Shown here: one piece after another, positions 36,035 through 44,259 of the stretch
Layout: every line of letters begins with the position of its first letter
How positions within the stretch are numbered: the first letter of the stretch is position 1
Assembly (NCBI RefSeq): GCF_900188455.1
Contig: NZ_FZOL01000001.1
Location: 186,001 to 250,000, forward strand
Direction of reading: 5' to 3'
Source of the DNA: Pseudomonas japonica
Lineage (GTDB): Bacteria > Pseudomonadota > Gammaproteobacteria > Pseudomonadales > Pseudomonadaceae
Length of the DNA stretch: 64,000 nt
The notes under the pieces: generated by a model
What the model was told of the DNA's origin: nothing
Database searches by the model: none
The model's input: only the letters and a program-made list of their open reading frames with translations
Position numbers and translations under genes: made by a program

Positions 36035-36928
36035 ATGAGCTGGCTGGAACGACTCGACGAGACGCATGCGCAACCCCTCCTGGACAACCTGGGGGACACC
36101 TGGGCCAGCCTGCTGGACCGTCTGGGGCCGGTATCGCCGTTCGAACTGGCGGTGCTCGGCGGCCAGGCGATGGCGACGCCGGGGCTGGCCTTTCTGGCCG
36201 GCTACCAGGCGGCGCTGCGGGTGCTCTGGCCGAGCGCGCCAGGCGGTCTCGGCGCGCTGTGCGCCAGCGAGAAGCGCAGTGTGCGCCCGGCGGACATGAC
36301 GATGCGTCTGGACCTTGCGGCACTGCGCCTGGACGGCCGCAAGGATTTCGTCACCTGTGGTTCCGACGCCGACTGGCTGCTGGTGGCCGCGCGCAGCGAG
36401 GCGCCAGGGGAGGCGCCGCAACTGAGCCTGGCGGTGATCTATCCCGGCGAGCCGGGGGTACGTCTGGAGCCCCTGCCGGCGCTGCCGCTGATGCCGGAAG
36501 TCGGGCATGCCCGGCTGCACCTGGAACAGGCATTGTGCGAGCGGCTGGCGGGGGATGGCTGGGATGCTTATGTGAAGCCGTTCCGCACCCTTGAAGACCT
36601 CTATGTGCTGAGTGCCATCTGTGCCTGGCTGTACGGCATCGGGCGTAGTCATGGCTGGGCGCAGGGGTTGCAGTTGCGCCTGCTGGCGCTGCTCGGCGGC
36701 TGTGCCGAAGGCAGTCGGCAGAGTGCCGAAGCGCCCGCCAGTCATTTGTTGCTGGGTGGGCTGTTCGCCCAGTTCAGTGCAATGCGGGATGAGATCAACG
36801 CGGCGCTGGCGGCCACGGAAGGGGAGTGGGCGAACCTGTGGATGCGCGACCAGGGGATTCTGGAGATTGCCAGTGCGGCGCGGCTGAAGCGGTTGGAGAA
36901 GGCCTGGAGGGCTGCGGGCTTTTCCTGA
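36035..36928 (+). CDS. Acyl-CoA-dehydrogenase-like protein, degenerate
   Basis: A 297-residue protein that reads like a shrunken acyl-CoA dehydrogenase. The middle (LRLDGRKDFVTCGSDADWLLVAARS) recalls the beta-domain phrase of ACADs (e.g. GRKxFITxGxxADWLLV), and the helical C-terminal half (SAICAWLYGIGRSHGWAQGLQLRLLALLG) could be the last helix bundle. The N-terminal domain is short and no catalytic Glu context can be pointed to, so enzyme activity is doubtful. GAGGAG precedes MSWLERL; MTAPEEPF at 36011 is an alternative start. The gene is divergent from olsB. Confidence 0.75.
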   Translation: MSWLERLDETHAQPLLDNLGDTWASLLDRLGPVSPFELAVLGGQAMATPGLAFLAGYQAALRVLWPSAPGGLGALCASEKRSVRPADMTMRLDLAALRLDGRKDFVTCGSDADWLLVAARSEAPGEAPQLSLAVIYPGEPGVRLEPLPALPLMPEVGHARLHLEQALCERLAGDGWDAYVKPFRTLEDLYVLSAICAWLYGIGRSHGWAQGLQLRLLALLGGCAEGSRQSAEAPASHLLLGGLFAQFSAMRDEINAALAATEGEWANLWMRDQGILEIASAARLKRLEKAWRAAGFS

Positions 36929-36936
36929 ACATTGAT

Positions 36937-37045
36937 GTTGTTCTTACGGGCCTCATCGCGGGCAACGCCCGCTCCCACAAGACTGCATGCACCGCCGAAC
37001 CTTGTGGGAGCGGGCGTTGCCCGCGATGAGGCCCGCAAGAACAAC
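36937..37045. repeat. Long near-perfect inverted repeat of REP type
   Basis: Arms of about 45 bp (GTTGTTCTTACGGGCCTCAT, then GCGGGCAACGCCCGCTCCCA) pair with the copy ending in AAGAACAAC, with one mismatch, around GACTGCATGCACCGCCGAAC. The core GTGGGAGCGGGCGTTGCCCG belongs to another REP flavour than that at 1.3 kb. It could also end the transcript of the preceding gene. Confidence 0.9.
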
Positions 37046-37104
37046 GCCCAATCCTGTCATGAACCCCTGCTAGCCTTGCCCGACCACCATTTCGGGTACA
37101 GGCC

Positions 37105-38133
37105 ATGCGCATCGCGTTCATCGGATTCCTGCTCTGGGCACTCATCGCCCCGGCCTCGGCCAGCGAGGTTTCGGCCCTCGAAGCCTATGCCTTCCCGCCC
37201 CGCGACGAGCAAACCCGTGAGGGCGTGCGCACCGACGCCCTGCTGGTCATCCGCGACGGCAAGGTGCTCTTCGAGCGCTACGCCGACCCCACCCGCGCCG
37301 ACACCCCGCACCTCACCTGGTCGATCAGCAAGAGCGTGCTGGCCACTGTCCTCGGCATCGCCTATGGCGAAGGCCGCTTCAAACTGGACGATCCCGCTGC
37401 GAAGTTCTACCCGCCGATGCAGGCCCACCCGCAGGTGCGCATCGAGGACCTGCTGCACTGGGCCAGTGGCCTCGACTGGCAGGAAGACTACGAATATGCC
37501 CCGCTGAAGTCCTCGGTGGTGGCGATGCTCTATACCCGCGGTCGCGGTGACATGGCCGGGTTCACCGCGGCGCATGGCGTGGCGGCGGCGCCCGGCGAGC
37601 GCTTCCTCTATTCCAGCGGCGACAGCAACGTGCTGGCCGCTGCCTTGCGCCAGATGGTCGGCGCCGAGGCCTACGTCGACTATCCCTGGCACGCCCTGTT
37701 CGAACCGCTGGGCATCCAGCATGCGGTCTGGGAGCGGGACGCCCAGGGCACCTTCGTCGGCTCTTCCTACCTCTACATGAGCGCCCGCGAACTGGCGCGC
37801 ATCGGTCAGCTGATGCTCGACGACGGCCGCTGGCAGGGCCGCCAGTTGCTGCCGGCGGACTGGGTGGCGTTCAACCGCGAGGCCTTCGCCAAGGCCGCGG
37901 ACGAACCTGGCGAGCCGCTGCCGGGCGGGCACTGGTGGCTCAACCACGCGGGTGCCTGGCCCGATGCGCCGGCGGACACCTTCGCCGCCCTTGGCCATTG
38001 GGGACAGGGCCTGTACGTCCTGCCGCAACAGCGACTGGTGATCGTGCGCTACGCCGACGACCGCGACGGCAGTTTCCAGCACAACAGCCTGTTGCGGCTT
38101 GTCCTGGCGGCCTTTCCGGGAGCGCGCTCATGA
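37105..38133 (+). CDS. Exported serine beta-lactamase-like hydrolase
   Basis: A 342-residue protein with a signal peptide (MRIAFIGFLLWALIAPASAS). The class C/EstB-like fold is marked by the SxxK tetrad SISKS (near 71-75), YSSGDSN as the YxN variant (near 172), and LGHWGQGLYVLPQ as the HxG/KTG position. Esterase, D-Ala-D-Ala peptidase or amidase activity are all possible; it need not be a lactamase. The stop overlaps the next small ORF by four bases (ATGA), and YceI and PLD genes follow in the same direction. Confidence 0.88.
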   Translation: MRIAFIGFLLWALIAPASASEVSALEAYAFPPRDEQTREGVRTDALLVIRDGKVLFERYADPTRADTPHLTWSISKSVLATVLGIAYGEGRFKLDDPAAKFYPPMQAHPQVRIEDLLHWASGLDWQEDYEYAPLKSSVVAMLYTRGRGDMAGFTAAHGVAAAPGERFLYSSGDSNVLAAALRQMVGAEAYVDYPWHALFEPLGIQHAVWERDAQGTFVGSSYLYMSARELARIGQLMLDDGRWQGRQLLPADWVAFNREAFAKAADEPGEPLPGGHWWLNHAGAWPDAPADTFAALGHWGQGLYVLPQQRLVIVRYADDRDGSFQHNSLLRLVLAAFPGARS

Positions 38134-38426
38134 AACGCCTGTCGCTGCTGGTCCTCCTCGGCCTGCTGCTCTGGGGCTGGTCCGAGCGCGCGGCACTGAG
38201 CGCGTTTCCCGGCATTCTCAGTGCCTACTCGGCCAAAGAGTACTGTTCCTGTCGCTACGTGATGGGCTTCGACGCCGGCTACTGCCAGGGCTACGTCAAA
38301 CAATGGCTGCCGCTCGGCGAACTGCGCGACGATGCGCAGGCCAGACGGGTCTACGCTCGTGGCCTGGGGCGCGAGGCCAGCGCGCAATGGCGCGGTCCGC
38401 GCGAGGGCTGCGGCTTGCTGCCGTGA
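38130..38426 (+). CDS. Small Cys-rich exported protein
   Basis: A 98-residue protein translationally coupled to the serine hydrolase (ATGA overlap). An N-terminal helix (LSLLVLLGLLLWGWS) is a signal or anchor. The rest contains four Cys residues in EYCSCRYVMGFDAGYCQGYVKQW and REGCGLLP, suggesting two disulfides in the periplasm. I recognise no domain. The overlap implies it works with, or near, the hydrolase. Confidence 0.75.
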   Translation: MKRLSLLVLLGLLLWGWSERAALSAFPGILSAYSAKEYCSCRYVMGFDAGYCQGYVKQWLPLGELRDDAQARRVYARGLGREASAQWRGPREGCGLLP

Positions 38427-38471
38427 AGGCGGGCGGGTAAGGTTGAGCGCCACAGTGTTTCAGGATTTTCC

Positions 38472-39053
38472 ATGCCCAGCCCGCTTCGCCTTCTGCTCGC
38501 CTCGCTGGCGATCGTCTGCCTTCCCGCCCAGGCCAACTGGTATCTGGACAACGAGTCATCGCGTCTTTCCTTCATCAGCAGCAAGAACGGCGACGTGTCC
38601 GAAGTGCACCGCTTCCTGGTGCTGCACGGCAAGGTCGACCGCAAGGGCGCGGCCGAGCTGGAGGTCGAGATGGAGTCCATCAGCAGCGGCATCCCGCTGC
38701 GCGACGAGCGCATGCGCAAGGAATTGTTCGATGTCGCGGCTTTCCCCGAAGCGGTGATCCGTGCCCAGCTTGACCTGCGTCCGATCAACGACCTGGCCAA
38801 CGGCGCCCAGCTGGAATTGCGCCTGCCGGTCAATGTCACGCTGCACGGCAAGAGCCACAGCTACAACGCCCAGTTGCTGGCGACCCGTCTCGACGAGCGA
38901 CGCTTTCAGGTCGTGACCCTGGAGCCGCTGGTGCTGCGTGCCGAGCATTTCGACCTTGCGCCGGGCCTGGAGACCCTGCGCAAGGCTGCCGGGCTCAAGT
39001 CGATCAACCTCTCGGTGCCGGTGGGTGCGGTGCTGATCTTCACGGCGCGCTGA
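38472..39053 (+). CDS. YceI-family periplasmic lipid-binding protein
   Basis: A 193-residue exported YceI/TT1927 fold protein. The signal ends LPAQANWYLDNESS. The family pattern WYLDxxxSRLSFIS...VHRF, MESISSGIPLRDERMRKELFD and LVLRAEHFDLA is clear. YceI proteins bind polyisoprenoids or lipids in a beta barrel; physiological ligands vary. The next gene, a PLD-family protein, starts 1 base after the stop, so they share a transcript. Confidence 0.9.
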   Translation: MPSPLRLLLASLAIVCLPAQANWYLDNESSRLSFISSKNGDVSEVHRFLVLHGKVDRKGAAELEVEMESISSGIPLRDERMRKELFDVAAFPEAVIRAQLDLRPINDLANGAQLELRLPVNVTLHGKSHSYNAQLLATRLDERRFQVVTLEPLVLRAEHFDLAPGLETLRKAAGLKSINLSVPVGAVLIFTAR

Positions 39054-39054
39054 G

Positions 39055-40212
39055 ATGGCCGGGCCGGTCTTTCCCTGGCGTTCCGGCAACCAGTTCGAGT
39101 TGCTGATCGACGGACCGGCGTTTTTCCCGCCCATGCTCACCGCCATCGCCCGTGCCGGGTTTCAGGTCGACCTGGAGCTGTATCTGGTGGAAGCCGGCGC
39201 CTGCGCCGAGGCCATGGTCCAGGCGCTGGTCAGCGCAGCCGAGCGCGGGGTGAAGGTGCGCTGCCTGTTCGACGATTACGGCTCCCTGGCATTCACCATG
39301 GGCCTGCGCCAGCGCCTGCAGGCCGCCGGCGTCGAGCTGCGCTGGTACAACCGCCTGCGCTGGCGCCGGGGGGTACGCAACCTGTACCGCGATCACCGCA
39401 AGCTGCTGCTGGTGGACCAGGGCGTTGGCTGGGTCGGCGGCACCGGGGTTACCGACCAGTTCTGGCACCCTGATCAGGCCAGCAGCGAATGGCACGAAGT
39501 GATGGTGCAGATGCAGGGCCCGCTGGTGGCCGACTGGCAGATGCTCTTCGACCGTCAGTGGCGGGCCAACCCGCGCCGCGTGGCCTGGCGTCCGCCGACC
39601 CACTTCGGCTTGCCGCGCCTGCCGCGGGTGCCGCTGACTGGCGCGGGCCTGGGCCGGGTCGCCTATGCCGACGCCCGCCAGCACCGCGATATCCTGCAAT
39701 CCCTGGTCCGCGCCCTGAACAGCGGACAGCGCCGCATCTGGCTGGCCACGCCGTATTTCCTGCCGACCTGGAAAGTCCGCCGCTCCCTGCGCCGCGCGGC
39801 CGCCCGTGGCATCGATGTGCGTCTGCTGCTGACCGGGCCGCGCACCGACCATCCCTCGGTGCGTTATGCCGGTCATCGCTATTACCCGCGCCTGTTGCGC
39901 GCCGGAGTGAAGATCTTCGAGTTCCAGCCGTGTTTCCTGCACCTGAAAATGGTCCTGGTGGATGACTGGGTGAGTATCGGCTCGTGCAACTTCGACCACT
40001 GGAACCTGCGCTTCAACCTCGAAGCCAACGTCGAGGCCATCGACCCGGCGCTCACCCTGGCGGTCAGCGAGAGTTTCGTTCGTGATTTCGCCCAGAGCAG
40101 CGAGATCCAGCTCGATGACTGGCGTGCCCGACCGTTGTGGTGGCGTCTGCAGCAGCGGGTGTGGGGCTGGCTCGACCGGGTGGTGGTGAACCTGCTCGAT
40201 CGTCGCGACTGA
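39055..40212 (+). CDS. Phospholipase D / cardiolipin-synthase-like protein
   Basis: A 385-residue PLD-superfamily protein with two HKD motifs: YRDHRKLLLVDQGVGWVGGTGV (near 110) and FLHLKMVLVDDWVSIGSCNFD (near 300). These form one active site that makes a phospho-His intermediate. The lack of long N-terminal membrane helices and the spacing resemble ClsB/YbhO, a cardiolipin synthase, though a nuclease or transferase role cannot be excluded. It may act with the preceding lipid-binding YceI protein. Confidence 0.87.
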   Translation: MAGPVFPWRSGNQFELLIDGPAFFPPMLTAIARAGFQVDLELYLVEAGACAEAMVQALVSAAERGVKVRCLFDDYGSLAFTMGLRQRLQAAGVELRWYNRLRWRRGVRNLYRDHRKLLLVDQGVGWVGGTGVTDQFWHPDQASSEWHEVMVQMQGPLVADWQMLFDRQWRANPRRVAWRPPTHFGLPRLPRVPLTGAGLGRVAYADARQHRDILQSLVRALNSGQRRIWLATPYFLPTWKVRRSLRRAAARGIDVRLLLTGPRTDHPSVRYAGHRYYPRLLRAGVKIFEFQPCFLHLKMVLVDDWVSIGSCNFDHWNLRFNLEANVEAIDPALTLAVSESFVRDFAQSSEIQLDDWRARPLWWRLQQRVWGWLDRVVVNLLDRRD

Positions 40213-40299
40213 CGTAGTACTGGCCTATTACCCGCAAGTGCTCGGCAGGGACTACCGTGTCTGGGTATCTTTTCCACTGCACGCGAAGGAGATGGTGAA

Positions 40300-40881
40300 A
40301 TGGCGGCCAAGAAGATTCTTATGTTGGTGGGCGACTACGTCGAAGACTACGAAGTGATGGTGCCGTTCCAGGCCCTGCAGATGGTCGGTCATGTCGTGCA
40401 CGCGGTGTGCCCGGGCAAACAGGCGGGGCAGACGGTGCCCACGGCGATCCACGATTTCGAGGGCGACCAGACCTACAGCGAGAAGCCGGGGCACAACTTC
40501 GCCCTCAACTTCGATTTTGCCAAGGTGAAGGCCGAGGACTATGACGCCCTGGTGATTCCCGGCGGTCGCGCGCCCGAGTACCTGCGCCTGAACGAGGACG
40601 TCCTGGCCTTGGTGAAAGCCATCGACCAGGCCGGAAAGCCGATCGCCGCGGTCTGCCACGGCGCGCAGCTGCTGGCGGCGGCGGGCGTGCTGGAAGGTCG
40701 CGAGTGCAGTGCCTACCCGGCGTGCGCGCCGGAAGTGAAGCTGGCCGGTGGTCGCTATGTCGACATCGAGGTTACCCAGGCCCATGTCCAGGGCAACCTC
40801 GCCAGCGCCCCGGCCTGGCCGGCCCATCCCGCCTGGCTGGCGGGTTTCCTGGGATTGTTGGGTACCCGCATCACCTTGTGA
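40300..40881 (+). CDS. DJ-1/PfpI family protein
   Basis: A 193-residue protein of the DJ-1/PfpI superfamily. The nucleophile elbow is [16 protein letters not shown] with Cys near residue 114, and [17 protein letters not shown] carries a Glu that pairs with Cys in active members. Possible activities are glyoxalase III, amidase or chaperone; none can be assigned. GAAGGAGA lies upstream of the ATG. The gene is not tightly linked to neighbours. Confidence 0.88.
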   Translation: MAAKKILMLVGDYVEDYEVMVPFQALQMVGHVVHAVCPGKQAGQTVPTAIHDFEGDQTYSEKPGHNFALNFDFAKVKAEDYDALVIPGGRAPEYLRLNEDVLALVKAIDQAGKPIAAVCHGAQLLAAAGVLEGRECSAYPACAPEVKLAGGRYVDIEVTQAHVQGNLASAPAWPAHPAWLAGFLGLLGTRITL

Positions 40882-40898
40882 AGGCATACGCGGCCCTT

Positions 40899-40924
40899 GT
40901 AGGAGCAGGCAAGCCAGCTCCTAC
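40899..40924. repeat. Single short REP-like palindrome
   Basis: GTAGGAGC-N10-GCTCCTAC with GGCAAGCC inside; the reduced form of the doublets seen elsewhere in the window. Confidence 0.65.
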
Positions 40925-40968
40925 GGGATCACGCAAGGCCGTCCACCATTCAGAATGAAGGAAGCGCC

Positions 40969-41268
40969 ATGTGCGAGTTGTACGTCAAGGCCGACCCGAT
41001 CCTCTACGAGTCGCGCAGCCGCTCGCTGCGCATTCGCGGGGTGGTGACCACGCTGCGCCTGGAAAACCAGTTCTGGGATGTGCTGCGGGAAATCGCCGAG
41101 GTCGATGGCATGACCACCAACCAGCTGATCACCAAGCTCTACGACGAGGTGATGGAGTACCGCGGCGAGGTGGTGAACTTCGCGTCGTTCCTGCGCGTCA
41201 GCTGCATTCGCTACCTGAGCCAGCGACGGGTGGCCGAGGCGGTGCCGCTGAAGGCCGTCGCTCGTTGA
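40969..41268 (+). CDS. Ribbon-helix-helix (RHH_4) DNA-binding protein
   Basis: A 99-residue protein. Residues about 20-75 match the RHH_4 fold: the beta strand RIRGVVTTLRLE followed by NQFWDVLREIAEVDGMTTNQLITKLYDEVM. A C-terminal extension reads ASFLRVSCIRYLSQRRVAEAV. Dimeric RHH proteins usually repress transcription. Two Cys (2 and near 81) lie outside the fold. It is a lone gene between a pfpI-like gene and fumA, with a strong terminator behind. GGAAG lies 8 bases before the ATG. Confidence 0.85.
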   Translation: MCELYVKADPILYESRSRSLRIRGVVTTLRLENQFWDVLREIAEVDGMTTNQLITKLYDEVMEYRGEVVNFASFLRVSCIRYLSQRRVAEAVPLKAVAR

Positions 41269-41274
41269 GCCAAT

Positions 41275-41305
41275 AAAAAAGCGGCGTGGATATCCACGCC
41301 GCTTT
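41275..41305 (+). terminator. Bidirectional terminator between the RHH gene and fumA
   Basis: A perfect palindrome GCGGCGTGGATATCCACGCC-GC with six As before and TTT after. fumA ends at 41347 on the other strand, so it may serve both. A short repetitive stretch with two CTTGAAGC units follows at 41317-41345. Confidence 0.9.
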
Positions 41306-41346
41306 GGCCTTTCACTTGAAGCTTGCCGCTTGAAGCGTGGGGCTTG

Positions 41347-42870
41347 TTACTTCACTTCCACCGCCAGGCTTTCGGCGATCTTGCTCTGCCAGATCGCAGG
41401 ACCGGTGATGTGCACCGACTCGCCCTTGCTGTCGACCGCGACGGTGACCGGCATGTCCTTGACCTCGAACTCGTAGATCGCTTCCATGCCCAGTTCGGCG
41501 AAGGCCAGGACCTGGGATTTCTTGATCGCCTGGGCCACCAGGTAGGCGGCGCCGCCGACGGCCATCAGGTACACGGCTTTGCTGTCCTTGATCGCGTCGA
41601 TGGCGGTCGGGCCGCGCTCGGACTTGCCGATCATGCCCAGCAGACCGGTCTGCTCGAGGATCTGGCGGGTGAACTTGTCCATGCGCGTCGCGGTGGTCGG
41701 GCCGGCCGGGCCGACGACTTCCTCACGCACCGGATCGACCGGGCCGACGTAATAGATGAAGCGGCCTTTCAGGTCCACCGGCAGCTCTTCGCCACGGTTG
41801 AGCATTTCGACCATGCGCTTGTGCGCGGCGTCGCGGCCGGTGAGCATCTTGCCGTTGAGCAGGATGGTCTCGCCCGGCTTCCAGCTCTGCACGTCTTCCG
41901 GGGTCAGGGTGTCGAGGTCGACACGGCGAGCCGACGGACCGGCTTCCCAGACGATTTCCGGGTAGGCGTCCAGCGACGGCGCTTCCAGTTCGGCCGGGCC
42001 GGAGCCATCGAGGACGAAGTGGGCGTGACGGGTGGCGGCGCAGTTCGGGATCATGCACACCGGCAGCGAAGCGGCGTGGGTCGGGTAGTCCATGATCTTG
42101 ACGTCGAGCACGGTGGTCAGGCCGCCGAGGCCCTGGGCACCGATACCCAGCTGGTTGACCTTGTCGAACAGCTCCAGGCGCAGTTCCTCGATGCGGTTCT
42201 GCGGGCCACGGGCTTTCAGTTCGTGGATGTCGATGGACTCCATCAACACTTCCTTGGCCATTACCGCGGCTTTCTCGGCGGTACCGCCGATGCCGATGCC
42301 GAGCATGCCAGGCGGGCACCAGCCGGCACCCATGGTCGGGACGGTCTTGAGCACCCAGTCGACGATCGAGTCGGACGGGTTGAGCATGGCCATCTTCGAC
42401 TTGTTCTCGGAGCCGCCGCCCTTGGCCGCGACGTCCACTTCCACGGTGTTGCCCGGGACGATGGAGTAGTGGATCACCGCCGGGGTGTTGTCCTTGGTGT
42501 TCTTGCGGGCACCGGCCGGGTCGGCCAGGATCGAGGCGCGCAGGACGTTGTCCGGCAGGTTGTAGGCGCGACGCACGCCTTCGTTGATCATGTCGTCGAC
42601 GCTCATGGTGGCGCCGTCCCAGCTCACGTCCATGCCGACGCGGACGAACACGGTGACGATACCGGTGTCCTGGCAGATCGGGCGGTGGCCGGTGGCGCAC
42701 ATGCGCGAGTTGATCAGGATCTGCGCGATGGAGTCGCGCGCGGCGGGCGACTCTTCACGCAGGTAGGCCTCGTGCATGGCCTGGATGAAATCGACGGGGT
42801 GGTAGTACGAAATGAATTGCAGGGCATCGGCGACGCTCTGAATCAGGTCGTCTTGCTTGATCACGGTCAT
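41347..42870 (-). CDS. fumA: Class I fumarate hydratase (4Fe-4S)
   Basis: A 507-residue class I fumarase of the E. coli FumA/FumB type. Cys ligands for the oxygen-sensitive 4Fe-4S cluster lie in CATGHRPICQDTG, GAGWCPPGMLGIG and MIPNCAATRH. Sequence SENKSKMAMLNPSDS and GPAGPTTATRMD fit. It interconverts fumarate and malate in the TCA cycle. The start at 42870 follows a run with GAGGAGCGCG; the longer frame has no better start. The promoter area holds a hairpin (42979-43005). Confidence 0.95.
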   Translation of the reverse strand: MTVIKQDDLIQSVADALQFISYYHPVDFIQAMHEAYLREESPAARDSIAQILINSRMCATGHRPICQDTGIVTVFVRVGMDVSWDGATMSVDDMINEGVRRAYNLPDNVLRASILADPAGARKNTKDNTPAVIHYSIVPGNTVEVDVAAKGGGSENKSKMAMLNPSDSIVDWVLKTVPTMGAGWCPPGMLGIGIGGTAEKAAVMAKEVLMESIDIHELKARGPQNRIEELRLELFDKVNQLGIGAQGLGGLTTVLDVKIMDYPTHAASLPVCMIPNCAATRHAHFVLDGSGPAELEAPSLDAYPEIVWEAGPSARRVDLDTLTPEDVQSWKPGETILLNGKMLTGRDAAHKRMVEMLNRGEELPVDLKGRFIYYVGPVDPVREEVVGPAGPTTATRMDKFTRQILEQTGLLGMIGKSERGPTAIDAIKDSKAVYLMAVGGAAYLVAQAIKKSQVLAFAELGMEAIYEFEVKDMPVTVAVDSKGESVHITGPAIWQSKIAESLAVEVK

Positions 42871-42978
42871 GCAGCGCGCTCCTCTTAAACACGGGAACAT
42901 TCAATAAGGTATTCCGACGCGGACAGGCCGAGTTGTCGAAACGACCTTTCAGACGCGCCAGGACGGGGTGTCCGACGC

Positions 42979-43005
42979 AAAAAAGGCGCGGCAGTATAGC
43001 GCGCC
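42979..43005 (-). promoter_or_regulatory. Terminator-like hairpin overlapping a -10 upstream of fumA
   Basis: On the minus strand GGCGCG, the loop GCTATACTGC and CGCGCC are followed by TTTTTT (42979-42984). The loop contains TATACT (42993-42998), a good -10 without a convincing -35. Either it is the fumA promoter with a coincidental stem, or a terminator for leftward transcripts. Confidence 0.4.
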
Positions 43006-43079
43006 TCGGCCGTTGGTACACGCGCCAGTGGTCCAACCATGGTCGGTTATCGCCCGGCATCGTTCTTGCTGTTTTCCTT

Positions 43080-43101
43080 GGCCTGTCCTACGGAACAGGC
43101 C
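43080..43101 (+). promoter_or_regulatory. Inverted repeat over the ferredoxin-reductase promoter
   Basis: GGCCTGT-N8-ACAGGCC is a perfect 7-bp inverted repeat. It overlaps a possible -35 (TTGGCC, 43078-43083) and leads into a -10-like TAGATT 18 bases on. This could be an operator for the gene starting at 43140. Confidence 0.35.
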
Positions 43102-43139
43102 TAGATTGGCGTATGAATATTTTCTGGAGATGAACCTCG

Positions 43140-44075
43140 ATGCCCGAACTGCGTGTCGGCGAACGCCTGTGGTCCGTTGCGCCCGGCAGCAACCTGCTCG
43201 ATGCCCTCAACGAGGCGGGCTGTGGCGTGCCCTACAGCTGCCGGGCGGGCAGTTGTCATGCCTGCCTGGTGCGCTGCCTCGAAGGCGAACCGGAAGACGG
43301 GCGCCCCGAGGCCCTGGGCGCGGCACAGCGCGAGGCGGGGTGGCGCCTGGCGTGCCAGTGCCGGGTCGGCATGGACCTGCGGGTGGCGTTGTTCGATCCG
43401 AAGACCGATGGCCAGCCGGCGCGCGTCGTCGCGGCGGACTGGCGCGGCGAGGTACTGCGCCTGCGCCTGCAGCCGTTGAACGGCCTGCGTTATCAGGCGG
43501 GACAACATCTTTTGTTGTGGAACGCCTCGGGCGTCGCGCGGCCGTACTCCCTGGCCAGCGTGCCGGGGGAGGAGCCGTGGCTGGAGTTTCATATCGATTG
43601 TCGGCATCCCGGCGCCTTCTGCACCGAGGCGCGGCGCTTGGCCGTGGGCGACGAGTTGCGCCTGGGCGAGTTGCGCAGCGGTGCCTTGCACTACGACCCG
43701 GAGTGGCAGGACCGGCCGCTCTGGCTGCTGGCGGCGGGCACCGGGCTGGCGCCGTTGTGGGGCATCTTGCGCGAAGCGTTGCGCCAGGAGCATCGCGGGC
43801 CGATCAGGTTGCTGCATCTGGCGCGGGATGGCGCGGCGCATTACCTGGCGGAGGAATTGCGGGAGAGGGCGGGGCGCTATTCGCAGTTGCAGGTGGAATT
43901 GGTGACACCGGGGGAATTGCCGGCGGCGCTGGCGGCGTTGCGGGTTCAGTCGCGGCAGACCGTGGCGCTGGTATGCGGGGCGCCGGGGAGTGTCGAGGCG
44001 TTTTCGCGGCGGTTGTTTCTGGCCGGGGTGCCGCGCAATCAGGTGTATTCCGATCTCTTCGTGGGACATGCCTGA
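43140..44075 (+). CDS. 2Fe-2S ferredoxin/flavin reductase
   Basis: A 311-residue protein. The N-terminal plant-type ferredoxin domain has its cluster Cys in AGCGVPYSCRAGSCHACLVRCLEG plus Cys in RLACQCRV. A FAD-binding barrel follows (QHLLLWNASGVARPYSLASVPG; RPYS is the FAD motif) and then an NAD(P) domain (LLAAGTGLAPLWGIL, LVCGAPGSVEAFSRRLF). Such FNR-like enzymes pass electrons from NAD(P)H to the 2Fe-2S centre. A partner oxygenase is not adjacent. Confidence 0.9.
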   Translation: MPELRVGERLWSVAPGSNLLDALNEAGCGVPYSCRAGSCHACLVRCLEGEPEDGRPEALGAAQREAGWRLACQCRVGMDLRVALFDPKTDGQPARVVAADWRGEVLRLRLQPLNGLRYQAGQHLLLWNASGVARPYSLASVPGEEPWLEFHIDCRHPGAFCTEARRLAVGDELRLGELRSGALHYDPEWQDRPLWLLAAGTGLAPLWGILREALRQEHRGPIRLLHLARDGAAHYLAEELRERAGRYSQLQVELVTPGELPAALAALRVQSRQTVALVCGAPGSVEAFSRRLFLAGVPRNQVYSDLFVGHA

Positions 44076-44077
44076 TT

Positions 44078-44188
44078 GGGACCGCGTTGCGGTCCTTCGC
44101 GAGCAAGCTCGCTCCCACAGAAAATGCAGAGCACCGCTCGATACCGTGTGGGAGCGAGCTTGCTCGCGAAGGGCCGCAACGCGGCCCC
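44078..44188. repeat. REP doublet, GTGGGAGCGAGC flavour
   Basis: GGGACCGCGTTGCGGTCCTT to GCTCGCTCCCAC (44078-44118) faces GTGGGAGCGAGCTTGCTCGC to GCGGCCCC (44148-44188). This flavour recurs at 52.2 and 61.0 kb and differs from the GTAGGAGC type. Confidence 0.9.
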
Positions 44189-44214
44189 AGGAACAGGCAA
44201 CCCCGATTTCAAAT

Positions 44215-44245
44215 GAAAACGCCCGGTTCAGGACCGGGCGTTTTC
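44215..44245 (-). terminator. Terminator after pykA
   Basis: GCCCGGT-TCAGG-ACCGGGC with AAAA/TTTT runs on both sides, 15 bp past the leftward pykA stop. It can also stop rightward read-through from the reductase gene. Confidence 0.9.
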
Positions 44246-44259
44246 ATTCATAACAGCAA

